Assembly (NCBI GenBank): GCA_902624195.1
Contig: CACNWV010000002.1
Location: 41,610 to 105,609, forward strand
Source: an uncultured Pelagibacteraceae bacterium
GTDB taxonomy: Bacteria; Pseudomonadota; Alphaproteobacteria; Pelagibacterales; Pelagibacteraceae
Reading direction: 5' to 3'
DNA: 64,000 nucleotides
The notes beneath the pieces are model-generated. The model worked only from the letters and a program-made list of their open reading frames with translations. It was not told the origin of the DNA and ran no database searches. A program made the position numbers and the translations under genes. This document shows, one piece after another, positions 9,509 through 18,179 of this stretch (within the stretch, counting starts at the first letter, position 1; each line of letters starts with the position of its first letter).

Positions 9509-9951
9509 TTAGCCTTTTTTTCAATAGCTGATAAAAGTGTATGCCATGCCATAGTTGCGCATTTTATTCTCATCGGAAATTCTTGAACTCCAGACAATGA
9601 AGATATAGTAGTTATTTGATCTTCTGTTAAGCTATTTAATGTAATTTTTGTTTTATTTTTTAACATATTCAAAAAATCATCGGTTATTTTTTTTGAAAAC
9701 TGTAAATCTCTTCCTTTTAAAGTATCCGTCAGAATTGATGCTGAAGCTAAAGATATTGCACATCCTTCTCCTTCAAAGCTTAAGCCTAAAATATTTTTGT
9801 CTTTATCTAGTTTTAGAAAAATATGCACTTTATCTCCACAAAGTGGGTTATGAGCTTTTGCATCATGGCTGTAGCCCTCACATTTACCCTTGTTACGAGG
9901 ATTTTTGGCGTGATCTAAAATAATTTCTTGATAAAGTTCTTTGAGTTCCAT
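9505..9951 (-). CDS. sufU: SufU-type zinc-dependent sulfurtransferase / scaffold
   Basis: SufU accepts persulfide sulfur from SufS and passes it to SufBCD. The 148-residue protein has the family ligands Cys38 and Asp40 (NPLCGD), Cys64 (GEGCAISLASAS) and Cys131 (RIKCATMAW). Together these form the zinc/sulfur site. The insertion between the second and third Cys regions distinguishes SufU from IscU. It sits directly downstream of sufS with no gap. Since no sufE gene is seen in the operon, SufU is the likely SufS partner. Confidence 0.92.
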   Translation of the reverse strand: MELKELYQEIILDHAKNPRNKGKCEGYSHDAKAHNPLCGDKVHIFLKLDKDKNILGLSFEGEGCAISLASASILTDTLKGRDLQFSKKITDDFLNMLKNKTKITLNSLTEDQITTISSLSGVQEFPMRIKCATMAWHTLLSAIEKKAK

Positions 9952-11172
9952 TTAAATCTGAAATACCTTTTTACATTTATCAATAGACTCACACAATACG
10001 TCTATATCTTCTTTATCATTATAAACGCCAATTGAAGCTCTTGCTGAAGCCGGAATTCCGAGTTTGTCATGTAAGATTTGACAGCAATGATGGCCAGCTC
10101 TGATGGCTACCCCGTCATCATCCAAAATCGTAGCTATATCATGTGGGTGAATTCCTTTAATTGTAAATGACATTATAGAAGCCCTATTTTTTGGATTACC
10201 AATTAATTTTACAGAATTGTTTTTTCTTAATTTTTCTAATCCATATTCAAGAACTCGGCTTTCATGTTTCTCGATATTATTAATTCCAAGATCTTGAATA
10301 AATTTGATTGATTTTGCAAATGCTACGACTTCAGCTGTTTGCATTGTTCCTGCTTCAAATTTAGTTGGTGAGTCAGCATATGAAACTTCATTTTTTTTTA
10401 CTTCGCTAATCATGCCTCCGCCCCCTTGATATGGCGGTAATTTATCCACCCATTTTTTTTTTGCGTAAAGAATTCCAAGTCCATTAGGGCCATACATTTT
10501 ATGGCAAGAAATAGCGTAAAAATCACAATCTAAATCTTGTACATCTAAAGTTGAGTGTGGCGCACCTTGGGTTCCATCAATTAGAACAGGTATATTTTTT
10601 GATTTAGCTAGATCAATGATTTTTTTTACCGGCATAATAGTTCCTGTAACATTTGAAATATGTGTAAAAGCAATCATTTTAGTTTTATCAGTTATTTGTT
10701 TCTTAAATTCGTCGACTCCTACTTCTCCATTTTCATTTACAGCAGCAAATTTAATTACTGCTCCTTTTTTTTTTCTTAAATAATGCCAAGGAACAAAATT
10801 TGAATGGTGCTCTAACTCAGTTACAAGAATTTCATCACCAGTTTTTATATATTTTTCACCATAAGAATGGGCTACTAAATTTATTGCTTCAGTAGCTCCT
10901 TTCGTAAAAATTATTTCATCCCTATATTTTGCATTAATGTATGACTTTACAACATCTCTTGTTTCCTCAAATTTATTTGTAGCTTTTACTGCTAAAGTGT
11001 GAACACTTCGCCCGACATTGGAAAATTCAGTTTCGTAAAATCTTGAAATTTCGTCAATTACTGTCTTTGGTTTTTGTGAAGAGTTTGCGCTGTCAAGATA
11101 TATCAAAGGTTTTCCTTTAATCTTTTGTTTAAATATTGGAAATTTCGATTTAATATTATGAAATTCCATCAA
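9952..11172 (-). CDS. sufS: Cysteine desulfurase SufS
   Basis: PLP enzyme that removes sulfur from cysteine to leave an enzyme persulfide and alanine. The 406-residue protein has the PLP lysine at Lys225 in SCHKMYGPNG. The active-site Cys is Cys363 in RAGHHCCQIL, the type II desulfurase position. TELEHHSNFVPW and DGTQGAPH are also family-typical. The start overlaps the end of sufD by 17 bp. A second Met directly follows the first, and either could initiate. It acts with the neighbouring SufU and SufBCD products. Confidence 0.97.
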   Translation of the reverse strand: MMEFHNIKSKFPIFKQKIKGKPLIYLDSANSSQKPKTVIDEISRFYETEFSNVGRSVHTLAVKATNKFEETRDVVKSYINAKYRDEIIFTKGATEAINLVAHSYGEKYIKTGDEILVTELEHHSNFVPWHYLRKKKGAVIKFAAVNENGEVGVDEFKKQITDKTKMIAFTHISNVTGTIMPVKKIIDLAKSKNIPVLIDGTQGAPHSTLDVQDLDCDFYAISCHKMYGPNGLGILYAKKKWVDKLPPYQGGGGMISEVKKNEVSYADSPTKFEAGTMQTAEVVAFAKSIKFIQDLGINNIEKHESRVLEYGLEKLRKNNSVKLIGNPKNRASIMSFTIKGIHPHDIATILDDDGVAIRAGHHCCQILHDKLGIPASARASIGVYNDKEDIDVLCESIDKCKKVFQI

Positions 11173-12400
11173 CCTGTTCCTCTATACTTTTTTCGAGAAA
11201 TTTTTTTAAACTATTCTCATGAATGTTTTCAAAAATTTCATTTAAAAATCCCTTTATCAAGAGTTTTTTTGCTTTATCTAATTCAATTCCTCGTGTCATA
11301 AGATAATGTATTGCGTCTTGATCAATGCTTCCTGAAGTAGATCCATGAGAGCACTTAACGTCATCAGCATATATTTCTAATTCTGGTTTAGCGTTAAATT
11401 CAGAAAGGTCATCTAAAATTAGAGCTTTGCTTAATTGATAGGCATCAGTTTTTTGAGCAACATCTTTTACAAATATTTTTCCTTGGTAAACGCCTTTACT
11501 ATTACTTTCTAAAACATTTTTAATTTTTTGATAACTTTTACAGTTAGGTGCTAAATGATTTATTTGTGTCTTAATTTCCTGATGATCATCTTCCCCTAAA
11601 GTTAATCCAGACAAAATAAAGCAATCGCTGTTTTCTTTTTTCAAATCCATATCAATATCAATTTTATTAAATTTGAGACCAGAGCTTAAAATAAAATTTT
11701 GATAACTTGAATCATAATCTTGCGAGCCTAATATATTTTTATAAAAATAACCGTTGCTCTTTGTTTTTTGAATAATTATATTTTTTAAAACAGCACCTTT
11801 ACCAATATTTATTTTTTCAAATGTATTTTTAATAAATTTGCTTTTTTCAATAATATTATACTCTAGAAGAGTTAAGCCCGAATTTTCATTTAAATGAATT
11901 TTATTAGAATTGTTTATGATTTTATTATCCAGGCTCGATGTAAAATAATTATAAATTACTATAGGTTTTTTTAGCTTATAATCAGCTTGAACCTCTAAAT
12001 TAAAACCGCCTAATGACAAGGCTTTATTTAAATACTGAAGATTACCACTATTATTACTGTTGGAAATTTCCTTTGAGGCTAAACTTTCGATTTTTACTTT
12101 GTCTTTTTCCTCAAATTTTAATTCACTGAACTTAAATATTCCGTTTACTAGAATAATATAGTTATGTTGGAAATCTTTTATAAATTCTATTTTCTTATTA
12201 AACGTAAAATCGTAATTATTTGAAATTTTTTTAAAATTTTTTTTTATAATGCTGCTCAAATCCGTAAATTTCCAGTTTTCGTCTTTTTTATTAGGAAATC
12301 CGTTTTCTAAAAAGAATTTAAAATTTTTTTCCCTATCTTGTGCTTCTTGTTTAGAGGATGTAGAAATCTTCTCTAAGTCTATATCGAAAAGTTTTTCCAT
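11156..12400 (-). CDS. sufD: Fe-S assembly scaffold subunit SufD
   Basis: SufD pairs with SufB in the SufBC2D scaffold. The 414-residue protein is divergent in its N-terminal half. It carries the typical beta-helix end with YADDVKCSHGSTSGSIDQDAIHYLMTRG near residues 340-370, including the conserved Cys-Ser-His-Gly, followed by a helical C-terminus. Its start shares one base with the sufC stop (TAATG). Family membership is clear from the C-terminal motif and operon position. Confidence 0.95.
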   Translation of the reverse strand: MEKLFDIDLEKISTSSKQEAQDREKNFKFFLENGFPNKKDENWKFTDLSSIIKKNFKKISNNYDFTFNKKIEFIKDFQHNYIILVNGIFKFSELKFEEKDKVKIESLASKEISNSNNSGNLQYLNKALSLGGFNLEVQADYKLKKPIVIYNYFTSSLDNKIINNSNKIHLNENSGLTLLEYNIIEKSKFIKNTFEKINIGKGAVLKNIIIQKTKSNGYFYKNILGSQDYDSSYQNFILSSGLKFNKIDIDMDLKKENSDCFILSGLTLGEDDHQEIKTQINHLAPNCKSYQKIKNVLESNSKGVYQGKIFVKDVAQKTDAYQLSKALILDDLSEFNAKPELEIYADDVKCSHGSTSGSIDQDAIHYLMTRGIELDKAKKLLIKGFLNEIFENIHENSLKKFLEKSIEEQVDGIS

Positions 12401-13134
12401 TATTTTAAGTTTTCATAACCTGTTTTTTCTAATTCCTGACCAAGTTCTGCGCGACCTGTTTTAACAATTTTACCGTTTGAAAGAACATGAATAAAATCTG
12501 GTTTTATATAATCAAGTAATCTTTGATAATGAGTAATAATTAAAAAAGCATTGTTATTACTCTTGTGAGAATTTACGCCATCAGCAACAATCCTAAGGGC
12601 GTCTATATCTAGACCTGAGTCTGTCTCATCCAAAATTGCCAATTTAGGTTCTAAGAGTTTCATTTGAAGTATCTCATTTTTTTTTTTCTCTCCACCTGAG
12701 AAACCAACGTTTAACTGTCTAGATAAGAATTTTTCATCAATGTTTAACTCAGAAGCTTTTTCTTTTATTAATTTTAAGAGTGATAGAGTATCTAATTCTT
12801 TTTCACCTTTAGCTTTTCTAATTGTGTTTAATGAAGTTTTTAAAAAGTTTGTTGTATTTACTCCTGGTATTTCTAATGGATATTGAAATGCTAGAAATAT
12901 TCCTTTTTGTGCTCTTTCCTCAATCGGAATATCTTGTAAATTTAGACCATCATATTTTAAACTTCCAGTTACTTCATAACCGTTTTTTCCAGAAAGAATA
13001 TTAGCTAATGTGCTTTTCCCTGATCCATTAGGGCCCATAATAGCGTGTACCTCTCCTGGTTTAATTTCCAAATTTAAACCATTTAAAATTGATTTTTCAT
13101 TGATTGAGGCTTTCAAATTCTGTAATCGAAGCAT
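12400..13134 (-). CDS. sufC: ABC-type ATPase SufC
   Basis: SufC powers conformational change of the SufBCD scaffold. The 244-residue ABC ATPase has Walker A GPNGSGKST at residues 34-42. The signature is FSGGEKKKNEI, Walker B is LAILDETDSGLD, and the switch His is in ITHYQRLLDYI. FSGGEKKKNEI is the SufC-specific variant of LSGGQ. Stop and start codons overlap by one base with both neighbours, the tightest coupling in the operon. Confidence 0.97.
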   Translation of the reverse strand: MLRLQNLKASINEKSILNGLNLEIKPGEVHAIMGPNGSGKSTLANILSGKNGYEVTGSLKYDGLNLQDIPIEERAQKGIFLAFQYPLEIPGVNTTNFLKTSLNTIRKAKGEKELDTLSLLKLIKEKASELNIDEKFLSRQLNVGFSGGEKKKNEILQMKLLEPKLAILDETDSGLDIDALRIVADGVNSHKSNNNAFLIITHYQRLLDYIKPDFIHVLSNGKIVKTGRAELGQELEKTGYENLK

Positions 13135-14567
13135 TATCCCACACTTCCCTCTAGGCTGATCGAGACCAGTTTTTGAGCCTCTACTGCAAACTCCATAGGC
13201 AATTGTTGTAAAACTTCTTTACAAAAACCGTTCACTATTAAGCTGACTGCTTCTTCTTGATTTAATCCTCTCTGATTACAATAAAATAATTGATCCTCAT
13301 TAATTTTAGATGTTGTGGCTTCGTGTTCAACAGTTGAAGAAGAGTTTTTATTTTTAATGTAAGGTACAGTATGGGCACCACATTTATTTCCCATTAATAA
13401 CGAGTCACATTGCGTATAATTTCTAGAATTGAATGCTTTTGCGCCAATATCAACCAACCCTCTGTAAGTATTATCGGCTTTACCAGCAGAAATACCTTTA
13501 GATATAATTTTGCTTTTTGTATTTTTTCCTAAGTGAATCATCTTAGTTCCAGTATCTGCTTTTTGATGATTGTTTGTAATTGCTATTGAATAAAATTCAC
13601 CAACAGAATTATCTCCCTGCAAAATACAACTAGGATATTTCCAAGTAATCGCAGAACCGGTTTCGACTTGTGTCCAGGAAATCTTTGAATTTTTTCCTCT
13701 ACAAGCTCCTCTTTTAGTTACAAAATTATAAATACCACCGACCCCATCTTTGTCACCTGGGTACCAATTTTGTACAGTTGAATATTTTATCTCTGCATCG
13801 TCTAGTGCAACTAGTTCAACGTTAGCTGCATGCAATTGGTTCTCGTCTCTCATTGGGGCGGTGCACCCTTCCAAATAACTAACATAGCTACCTTTATCAG
13901 CGATAATAAGAGTTCTTTCAAATTGACCAGTTTCTGATGCATTAATCCTAAAATAAGTTGAAAGTTCCATTGGGCATCTTGTATTAGGAGGAATATAAAC
14001 AAAAGAACCATCAGTAAACACTGCAGAATTTAGTGTAGCAAAGTAATGATCACTGATTGGGATTACTGAACCTAGATATTTTTTTACCAATTCAGGATGC
14101 TTTTGTATAGCTTCGGATATTGGGCAAAAAATTATTCCTTTCTTGTCTAACTCTCCTTTAAAAGTTGTAGCTACTGAAACTGAGTCAAAAACAGCATCTA
14201 CAGCAACACCGCTTAATCTTTTTTGTTCGTTGAGCGGGATACCTAATTTATTGTATGTTTCAATAAGTTTTGGATCTACCTCGTCTAAACTCTTTGGTTT
14301 ATCTTTCATGCTTTTTGGTGCAGAGTAATAGTATAAATTTTGATAATCAATTTTCGGATATTTAGGTTTTTGCCAATTCGGCTCTTTTAAAACTTTAAGT
14401 CTTTTAAAAGCTTTTAGTCGCCAATCCAACATCCATTTAGGCTCTTTTTTTATTTTAGATATAAATCTAATAGTTTCCTCTGAAAGTCCTTTGGGTGCTT
14501 TAAAGTTTTCAATTTCGGTAGTAAAACCGTATTTATATTCTTGATTTTTTAATTCTTCACTCTTCAT
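13134..14567 (-). CDS. sufB: Fe-S assembly scaffold subunit SufB
   Basis: Core scaffold of the SufBC2D complex on which new Fe-S clusters form. The 477-residue protein shows the usual order. An N-terminal helical part is followed by [52 protein letters not shown], and [16 protein letters not shown]. The C-terminal [21 protein letters not shown] contains the conserved Cys near 428. First structural gene of the suf operon, starting 4 bp after iscR. Confidence 0.98.
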   Translation of the reverse strand: MKSEELKNQEYKYGFTTEIENFKAPKGLSEETIRFISKIKKEPKWMLDWRLKAFKRLKVLKEPNWQKPKYPKIDYQNLYYYSAPKSMKDKPKSLDEVDPKLIETYNKLGIPLNEQKRLSGVAVDAVFDSVSVATTFKGELDKKGIIFCPISEAIQKHPELVKKYLGSVIPISDHYFATLNSAVFTDGSFVYIPPNTRCPMELSTYFRINASETGQFERTLIIADKGSYVSYLEGCTAPMRDENQLHAANVELVALDDAEIKYSTVQNWYPGDKDGVGGIYNFVTKRGACRGKNSKISWTQVETGSAITWKYPSCILQGDNSVGEFYSIAITNNHQKADTGTKMIHLGKNTKSKIISKGISAGKADNTYRGLVDIGAKAFNSRNYTQCDSLLMGNKCGAHTVPYIKNKNSSSTVEHEATTSKINEDQLFYCNQRGLNQEEAVSLIVNGFCKEVLQQLPMEFAVEAQKLVSISLEGSVG

Positions 14568-14571
14568 AATT

Positions 14572-14982
14572 TTAATTATTTCTCGCCAAATCTTGCAGTT
14601 TTACCTTTTCAAAAAAACCATTAATGTGCTGGTCTAATTGGTCCCACAGATTATGGGTTATACACTTAGTAGATTTATTGTTGCATCCTCTTTTTGAATT
14701 TTTTTTACAATTAAGTGTTTTTACTTCCTCATCAACAGCGAAAATTATATTGGACAATCTAATTTCGGATGCAGGTTTATCTAAAACATAACCACCATTT
14801 GCACCTCTCGAACTTTTTACTAATTTATTATTTTTTAATTTAAGAAAAATTTGCTCTAAATATGCTAAAGAAATATTTTGTCTTAATGCTATTTCCGATA
14901 AGCTAATAGGACCCTTATTGGCATTTGAAGCTAAGTCAGCCATAGCCATTACTGCATATCTTCCTTTATTTGTAAGTTTCAT
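14572..14982 (-). CDS. iscR: Rrf2-family regulator, IscR-like
   Basis: Winged-helix regulator that senses Fe-S cluster status and normally represses the operon it heads. The 136-residue protein begins [18 protein letters not shown], has the recognition-helix region [15 protein letters not shown] and the wing [11 protein letters not shown]. Three cysteines at 92, 100 and 107 are in the cluster-ligand position. They are spaced by 7 and 6 residues, wider than the 5 and 5 of E. coli IscR. It is the first gene of the suf operon, 4 bp before sufB. A candidate operator lies upstream at 15016-15039. Confidence 0.93.
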   Translation of the reverse strand: MKLTNKGRYAVMAMADLASNANKGPISLSEIALRQNISLAYLEQIFLKLKNNKLVKSSRGANGGYVLDKPASEIRLSNIIFAVDEEVKTLNCKKNSKRGCNNKSTKCITHNLWDQLDQHINGFFEKVKLQDLARNN

Positions 14983-15015
14983 AATTAATCGTTGTAATAT
15001 AATAGTTTTAAAAGA

Positions 15016-15039
15016 ATTCCTACCTATTTAGTCAGGATT
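15016..15039 (-). promoter_or_regulatory. Candidate IscR operator in front of the suf operon
   Basis: Read towards iscR, this is a 24 bp imperfect inverted repeat with arms AATCCTGAC and GGTAGGAAT around an AT-rich centre. It resembles half of the type 1 IscR site of enterobacteria (YYGACT-WWW spacing). It lies 34 bp before the iscR ATG in a 131 bp divergent gap. An autoregulatory IscR site is expected here from the family, but the match is partial and read by eye. Confidence 0.4.
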
Positions 15040-15113
15040 AAAAAAAAATATTTGTCGCATAAAAACGTGTTATAAATCTATACTTTTTTTTTTAATAGTA
15101 ATCATTATCAAGT

Positions 15114-15770
15114 ATGAAACCAAAAAGTTTAGAAATATTTATCCCTGGCCCTGCTGGAAGACTTGAAGCAAAATATTATAAAAATCCAAAGTTTGGTGCC
15201 CCGATTGCAATAGTTTTACACCCACATCCTCAATACGGTGGAACAATGAATAATAGAATTGTTCAGTTATTATATAATATCTTTTTGAAGAATGGTTTCT
15301 CGGTAATAAAAGTTAATTTTAGAGGTGTTGGTAAAAGTGAGGGAGTTTTTGATAATGGTCAAGGAGAATTGTCTGATGCTGCAGCAGCTTTAGATTGGAT
15401 CGAAAGACAAAATCTTGATTATAGTCAATGCTGGGTTTCAGGATTTTCTTTTGGTTCGTTAATTTGTATGCAATTAATAATGAGAAGACCTGAAATAAAC
15501 AATTTTATAGCTGTATCACCTCAACCAAATGTTTACGATTTCTCTTTTTTAGCTCCATGCCCAACTTCTGGTCAAGTAATTTACAGTGAAAACGATGAGC
15601 TTGTGACTCGAGAAAGTATAAATGAACTTGACAAAAGAATAAAAAATCAAAAAGGTGTTGAGGTAATTTTTTCAAAAGTAAAAAATTCTAACCACTTTTT
15701 TAAAAATAAAGAAAAAGATCTTACTTTTGAAATAGATAAATATATAAAAGAAAAAACAGCCTTGATTTAA
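15114..15770 (+). CDS. Alpha/beta hydrolase (COG2945-like)
   Basis: Serine hydrolase of unknown substrate, 218 residues, cytoplasmic (no signal peptide). The nucleophile elbow is GFSFGS with Ser112. An HPHPQYGGTMNN segment near residue 36 forms the oxyanion side typical of this COG, and NFRGVGKSEG follows. The acid and base are probably Asp in YSENDELV and His in NSNHFF. It is transcribed divergently from iscR, so it may share the operator region, but a functional link to Fe-S assembly is not shown. Its stop codon overlaps that of anmK in TTAA. Confidence 0.85.
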   Translation: MKPKSLEIFIPGPAGRLEAKYYKNPKFGAPIAIVLHPHPQYGGTMNNRIVQLLYNIFLKNGFSVIKVNFRGVGKSEGVFDNGQGELSDAAAALDWIERQNLDYSQCWVSGFSFGSLICMQLIMRRPEINNFIAVSPQPNVYDFSFLAPCPTSGQVIYSENDELVTRESINELDKRIKNQKGVEVIFSKVKNSNHFFKNKEKDLTFEIDKYIKEKTALI

Positions 15771-16885
15771 TCTTCTATTATTTCTCCTCCAGAAATAGGT
15801 TTTTTACAATTTGTAGTATTTGGAAAAGTAATAGGTAGCTTTTTGTAAGATCGGATTGCAAGAAAACCAAATGCTTGGGACTCTATAAAATCACCATTTA
15901 TTCCAAAATCATCAATAATTAATAATTCAATTTTTTTTGGAAGAATTTTTTTTATTGAATTAATTAAAGTTTTATTTTTTCTTCCCCCGCCACAAAGCAA
16001 TATTTTTATAGGACTCTCCTCTTTTAAAATTATTGATAACTTTTCACTAATTATGCTTGCCGAGAAGCTTGTAAGTGTTGCTGCTCCATCTTCTAAGGAA
16101 AGTCCCCTAGTAAATGAAACATCAAAATCACTGGTATCGAAAGATTTTTTTTCCTTATTTTTTCTATTCAAGTAAAGTTCTTGCGCTTGCTCAAGAATTA
16201 TTTCATTAATATTTCCTTTTGCGGCTAGATTCCCATCAAAATCAAATTTTAATTTTGAGTTTTTTCTCACCCAAATATCAATTAAACAATTTCCAGGTCC
16301 GATATCTTTGCTAAATAATTCAGGAGAACCGATTTGATCTTTTTTTATAAGAGTTAAATTTGATATTCCTCCAATGTTTAAAATACAAATTGGGAGTTTA
16401 ATTTTTTTTTGGGTTACAATTAATTGGTGGTAAATCGGTGTTAGTGGGGCTCCCTCTCCCCCATTAATAATATCGTTTTCTCTAAATTTAAATACTATTT
16501 TTTTGTTTGTGAGTTGGTGTAAAAGGTTCCCATCTCCCAATTGTCTAGAGATTTTCTCTTCAGCATTATGGTATATAGTTTGTCCGTGAAACCCCACAAG
16601 AATATTTTCATTGTTATAATTTAGGTCCTTTACAACTTTTGCATGAAATAATGTAATTTCTCGCTCTAACAATCTTAAATCCTCTGAAAATTTGTTTAAG
16701 TCATAAGTGTTTGAAATTTTGTCTTTTAAACTATGAATACTTCTGTAAATAGTTGAGTCATATTCAAAATATTTATCTTTCACCACTTCATATTGATCAA
16801 TCCCGTTAGATTTTATTATGGAAGCGTCCACTCCATCACCGGAAGTTCCGCTCATAAGGCCTAAAGATGTATAAATTTTTTGCAT
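15767..16885 (-). CDS. anmK: Anhydro-N-acetylmuramic acid kinase
   Basis: Phosphorylates 1,6-anhydro-MurNAc in cell-wall recycling. The 372-residue ASKHA-fold protein has the family start LGLMSGTSGDGVDASI. It also has VGFHGQTIYHN, GEGAPLTPIYH, NIGGISNLTLI, DIGPGNCLIDIW and the LLCGGGRKN ATP-site segment near 290. A C-terminal AFGFLAIRS follows. It is a single-gene unit facing away from tyrS across 55 bp and ends tail-to-tail with the hydrolase gene. No other wall-recycling gene is adjacent. Confidence 0.93.
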   Translation of the reverse strand: MQKIYTSLGLMSGTSGDGVDASIIKSNGIDQYEVVKDKYFEYDSTIYRSIHSLKDKISNTYDLNKFSEDLRLLEREITLFHAKVVKDLNYNNENILVGFHGQTIYHNAEEKISRQLGDGNLLHQLTNKKIVFKFRENDIINGGEGAPLTPIYHQLIVTQKKIKLPICILNIGGISNLTLIKKDQIGSPELFSKDIGPGNCLIDIWVRKNSKLKFDFDGNLAAKGNINEIILEQAQELYLNRKNKEKKSFDTSDFDVSFTRGLSLEDGAATLTSFSASIISEKLSIILKEESPIKILLCGGGRKNKTLINSIKKILPKKIELLIIDDFGINGDFIESQAFGFLAIRSYKKLPITFPNTTNCKKPISGGEIIED

Positions 16886-16940
16886 ATTTTTATTTATTTA
16901 TAACAATATTTGTATAATAGTGTTTTAAAAAATTTGTGCT

Positions 16941-18179
16941 ATGAAAAATAAATTTTTAATAGAGATGCAATCACGTGGATATCTAAATCAATGTACAGAT
17001 TTAGATAAACTAAATATAGCTTGCAATAAAAGGTCAATAGCGGGTTATATTGGATTTGACTGCACTGCAGATAGTTTACACGTGGGTAGTCTTCTGCAAA
17101 TTATGATTTTTAAATTGATGCAGAAATATGGTCACCGTCCAATAATACTTTTAGGCGGGGGAACTACCTTAATAGGTGATCCCTCTGGTAAAGATTCTAC
17201 AAGAAAAATTTTAAATAAAAATGAAATTGATAAAAATATTAAAAGTATTAAAAAAGTTTTTTACAAAATTTTAAATTTTTCGGATAAAAAAATTAAACCT
17301 ATTTTTGTTAACAATGCTGAATGGTTAACAAAATTAAAATATATTCAATTTTTAAGAGATATAGGTAGTCATTTTACAATTAATAAGATGCTAACCTTTG
17401 ACAGTGTGAAATTAAGATTAGAACGGGAGCAATCTCTAAGCTATATGGAATTTAATTATATGATTTTACAAGCATATGATTTCTATCAATTATATAAAAA
17501 AAAGAATTGTATTTTACAAATAGGAGGGTCGGACCAATGGGGTAACATTGTGAATGGAGTAGAGTTAATTAGAAGAGTATTGCAGAAAGAATCTTTTGGT
17601 TTAACTTCGCCTCTTATTACTATGGCATCTGGAGCAAAGATGGGCAAAACAGAGAAAGGTGCAATATGGTTAAATGAAAAGTTATATTCCCCATATGATT
17701 ATTGGCAATTTTGGAGAAATACAGATGATCGAGACGTTAAAAAATTTTTAAATTACTTTACTGAAATAGAAACTGATAAAATTGATAATCTTTGTCAAAA
17801 TGAAAAAGATATTAACAATCTTAAAATACTATTAGCTAATGAAGCTACAAAAATTCTCCACGGAACATCTGCTGCATCAAAAGCAGAGCAAACAGCTAGA
17901 GACACATTTGTAAAAAAAGGCTTCAGTTTAAATCTACCGGTTATAAGTATTAAATTAGAGGAATTAAAAGAGGGAATAAATCTTTTAGATTTTTTATCAA
18001 TCAAAAAAATTATGTCTTCAAAGAGTGAGGCAAGAAGAGCTATGAATAATAATGGCTTAAAGATTAATGATAAAGTTATTAATGACGAAAAAAAGATGTT
18101 AAATTTGGAAGATTTTGAGAAAAAAATGTTAAAAATATCTCATGGAAAAAAGAGACATTACTTAGTTAAGATTATTTAA
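16941..18179 (+). CDS. tyrS: Tyrosyl-tRNA synthetase
   Basis: Charges tRNA-Tyr in the cytoplasm. The 412-residue class I synthetase shows the HIGH-type motif LHVGS near residue 47. LGGGTTLIGDPSGKD, QIGGSDQWGNI (tyrosine/ATP site) and the KMSKS counterpart KMGKTEKG near 232 follow. The C-terminal S4 RNA-binding domain is represented by SSKSEARRAMNNNGLKIN. The reading is complete, and the end overlaps the AsmA-like gene by 8 bp tail-to-tail. Confidence 0.97.
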   Translation: MKNKFLIEMQSRGYLNQCTDLDKLNIACNKRSIAGYIGFDCTADSLHVGSLLQIMIFKLMQKYGHRPIILLGGGTTLIGDPSGKDSTRKILNKNEIDKNIKSIKKVFYKILNFSDKKIKPIFVNNAEWLTKLKYIQFLRDIGSHFTINKMLTFDSVKLRLEREQSLSYMEFNYMILQAYDFYQLYKKKNCILQIGGSDQWGNIVNGVELIRRVLQKESFGLTSPLITMASGAKMGKTEKGAIWLNEKLYSPYDYWQFWRNTDDRDVKKFLNYFTEIETDKIDNLCQNEKDINNLKILLANEATKILHGTSAASKAEQTARDTFVKKGFSLNLPVISIKLEELKEGINLLDFLSIKKIMSSKSEARRAMNNNGLKINDKVINDEKKMLNLEDFEKKMLKISHGKKRHYLVKII

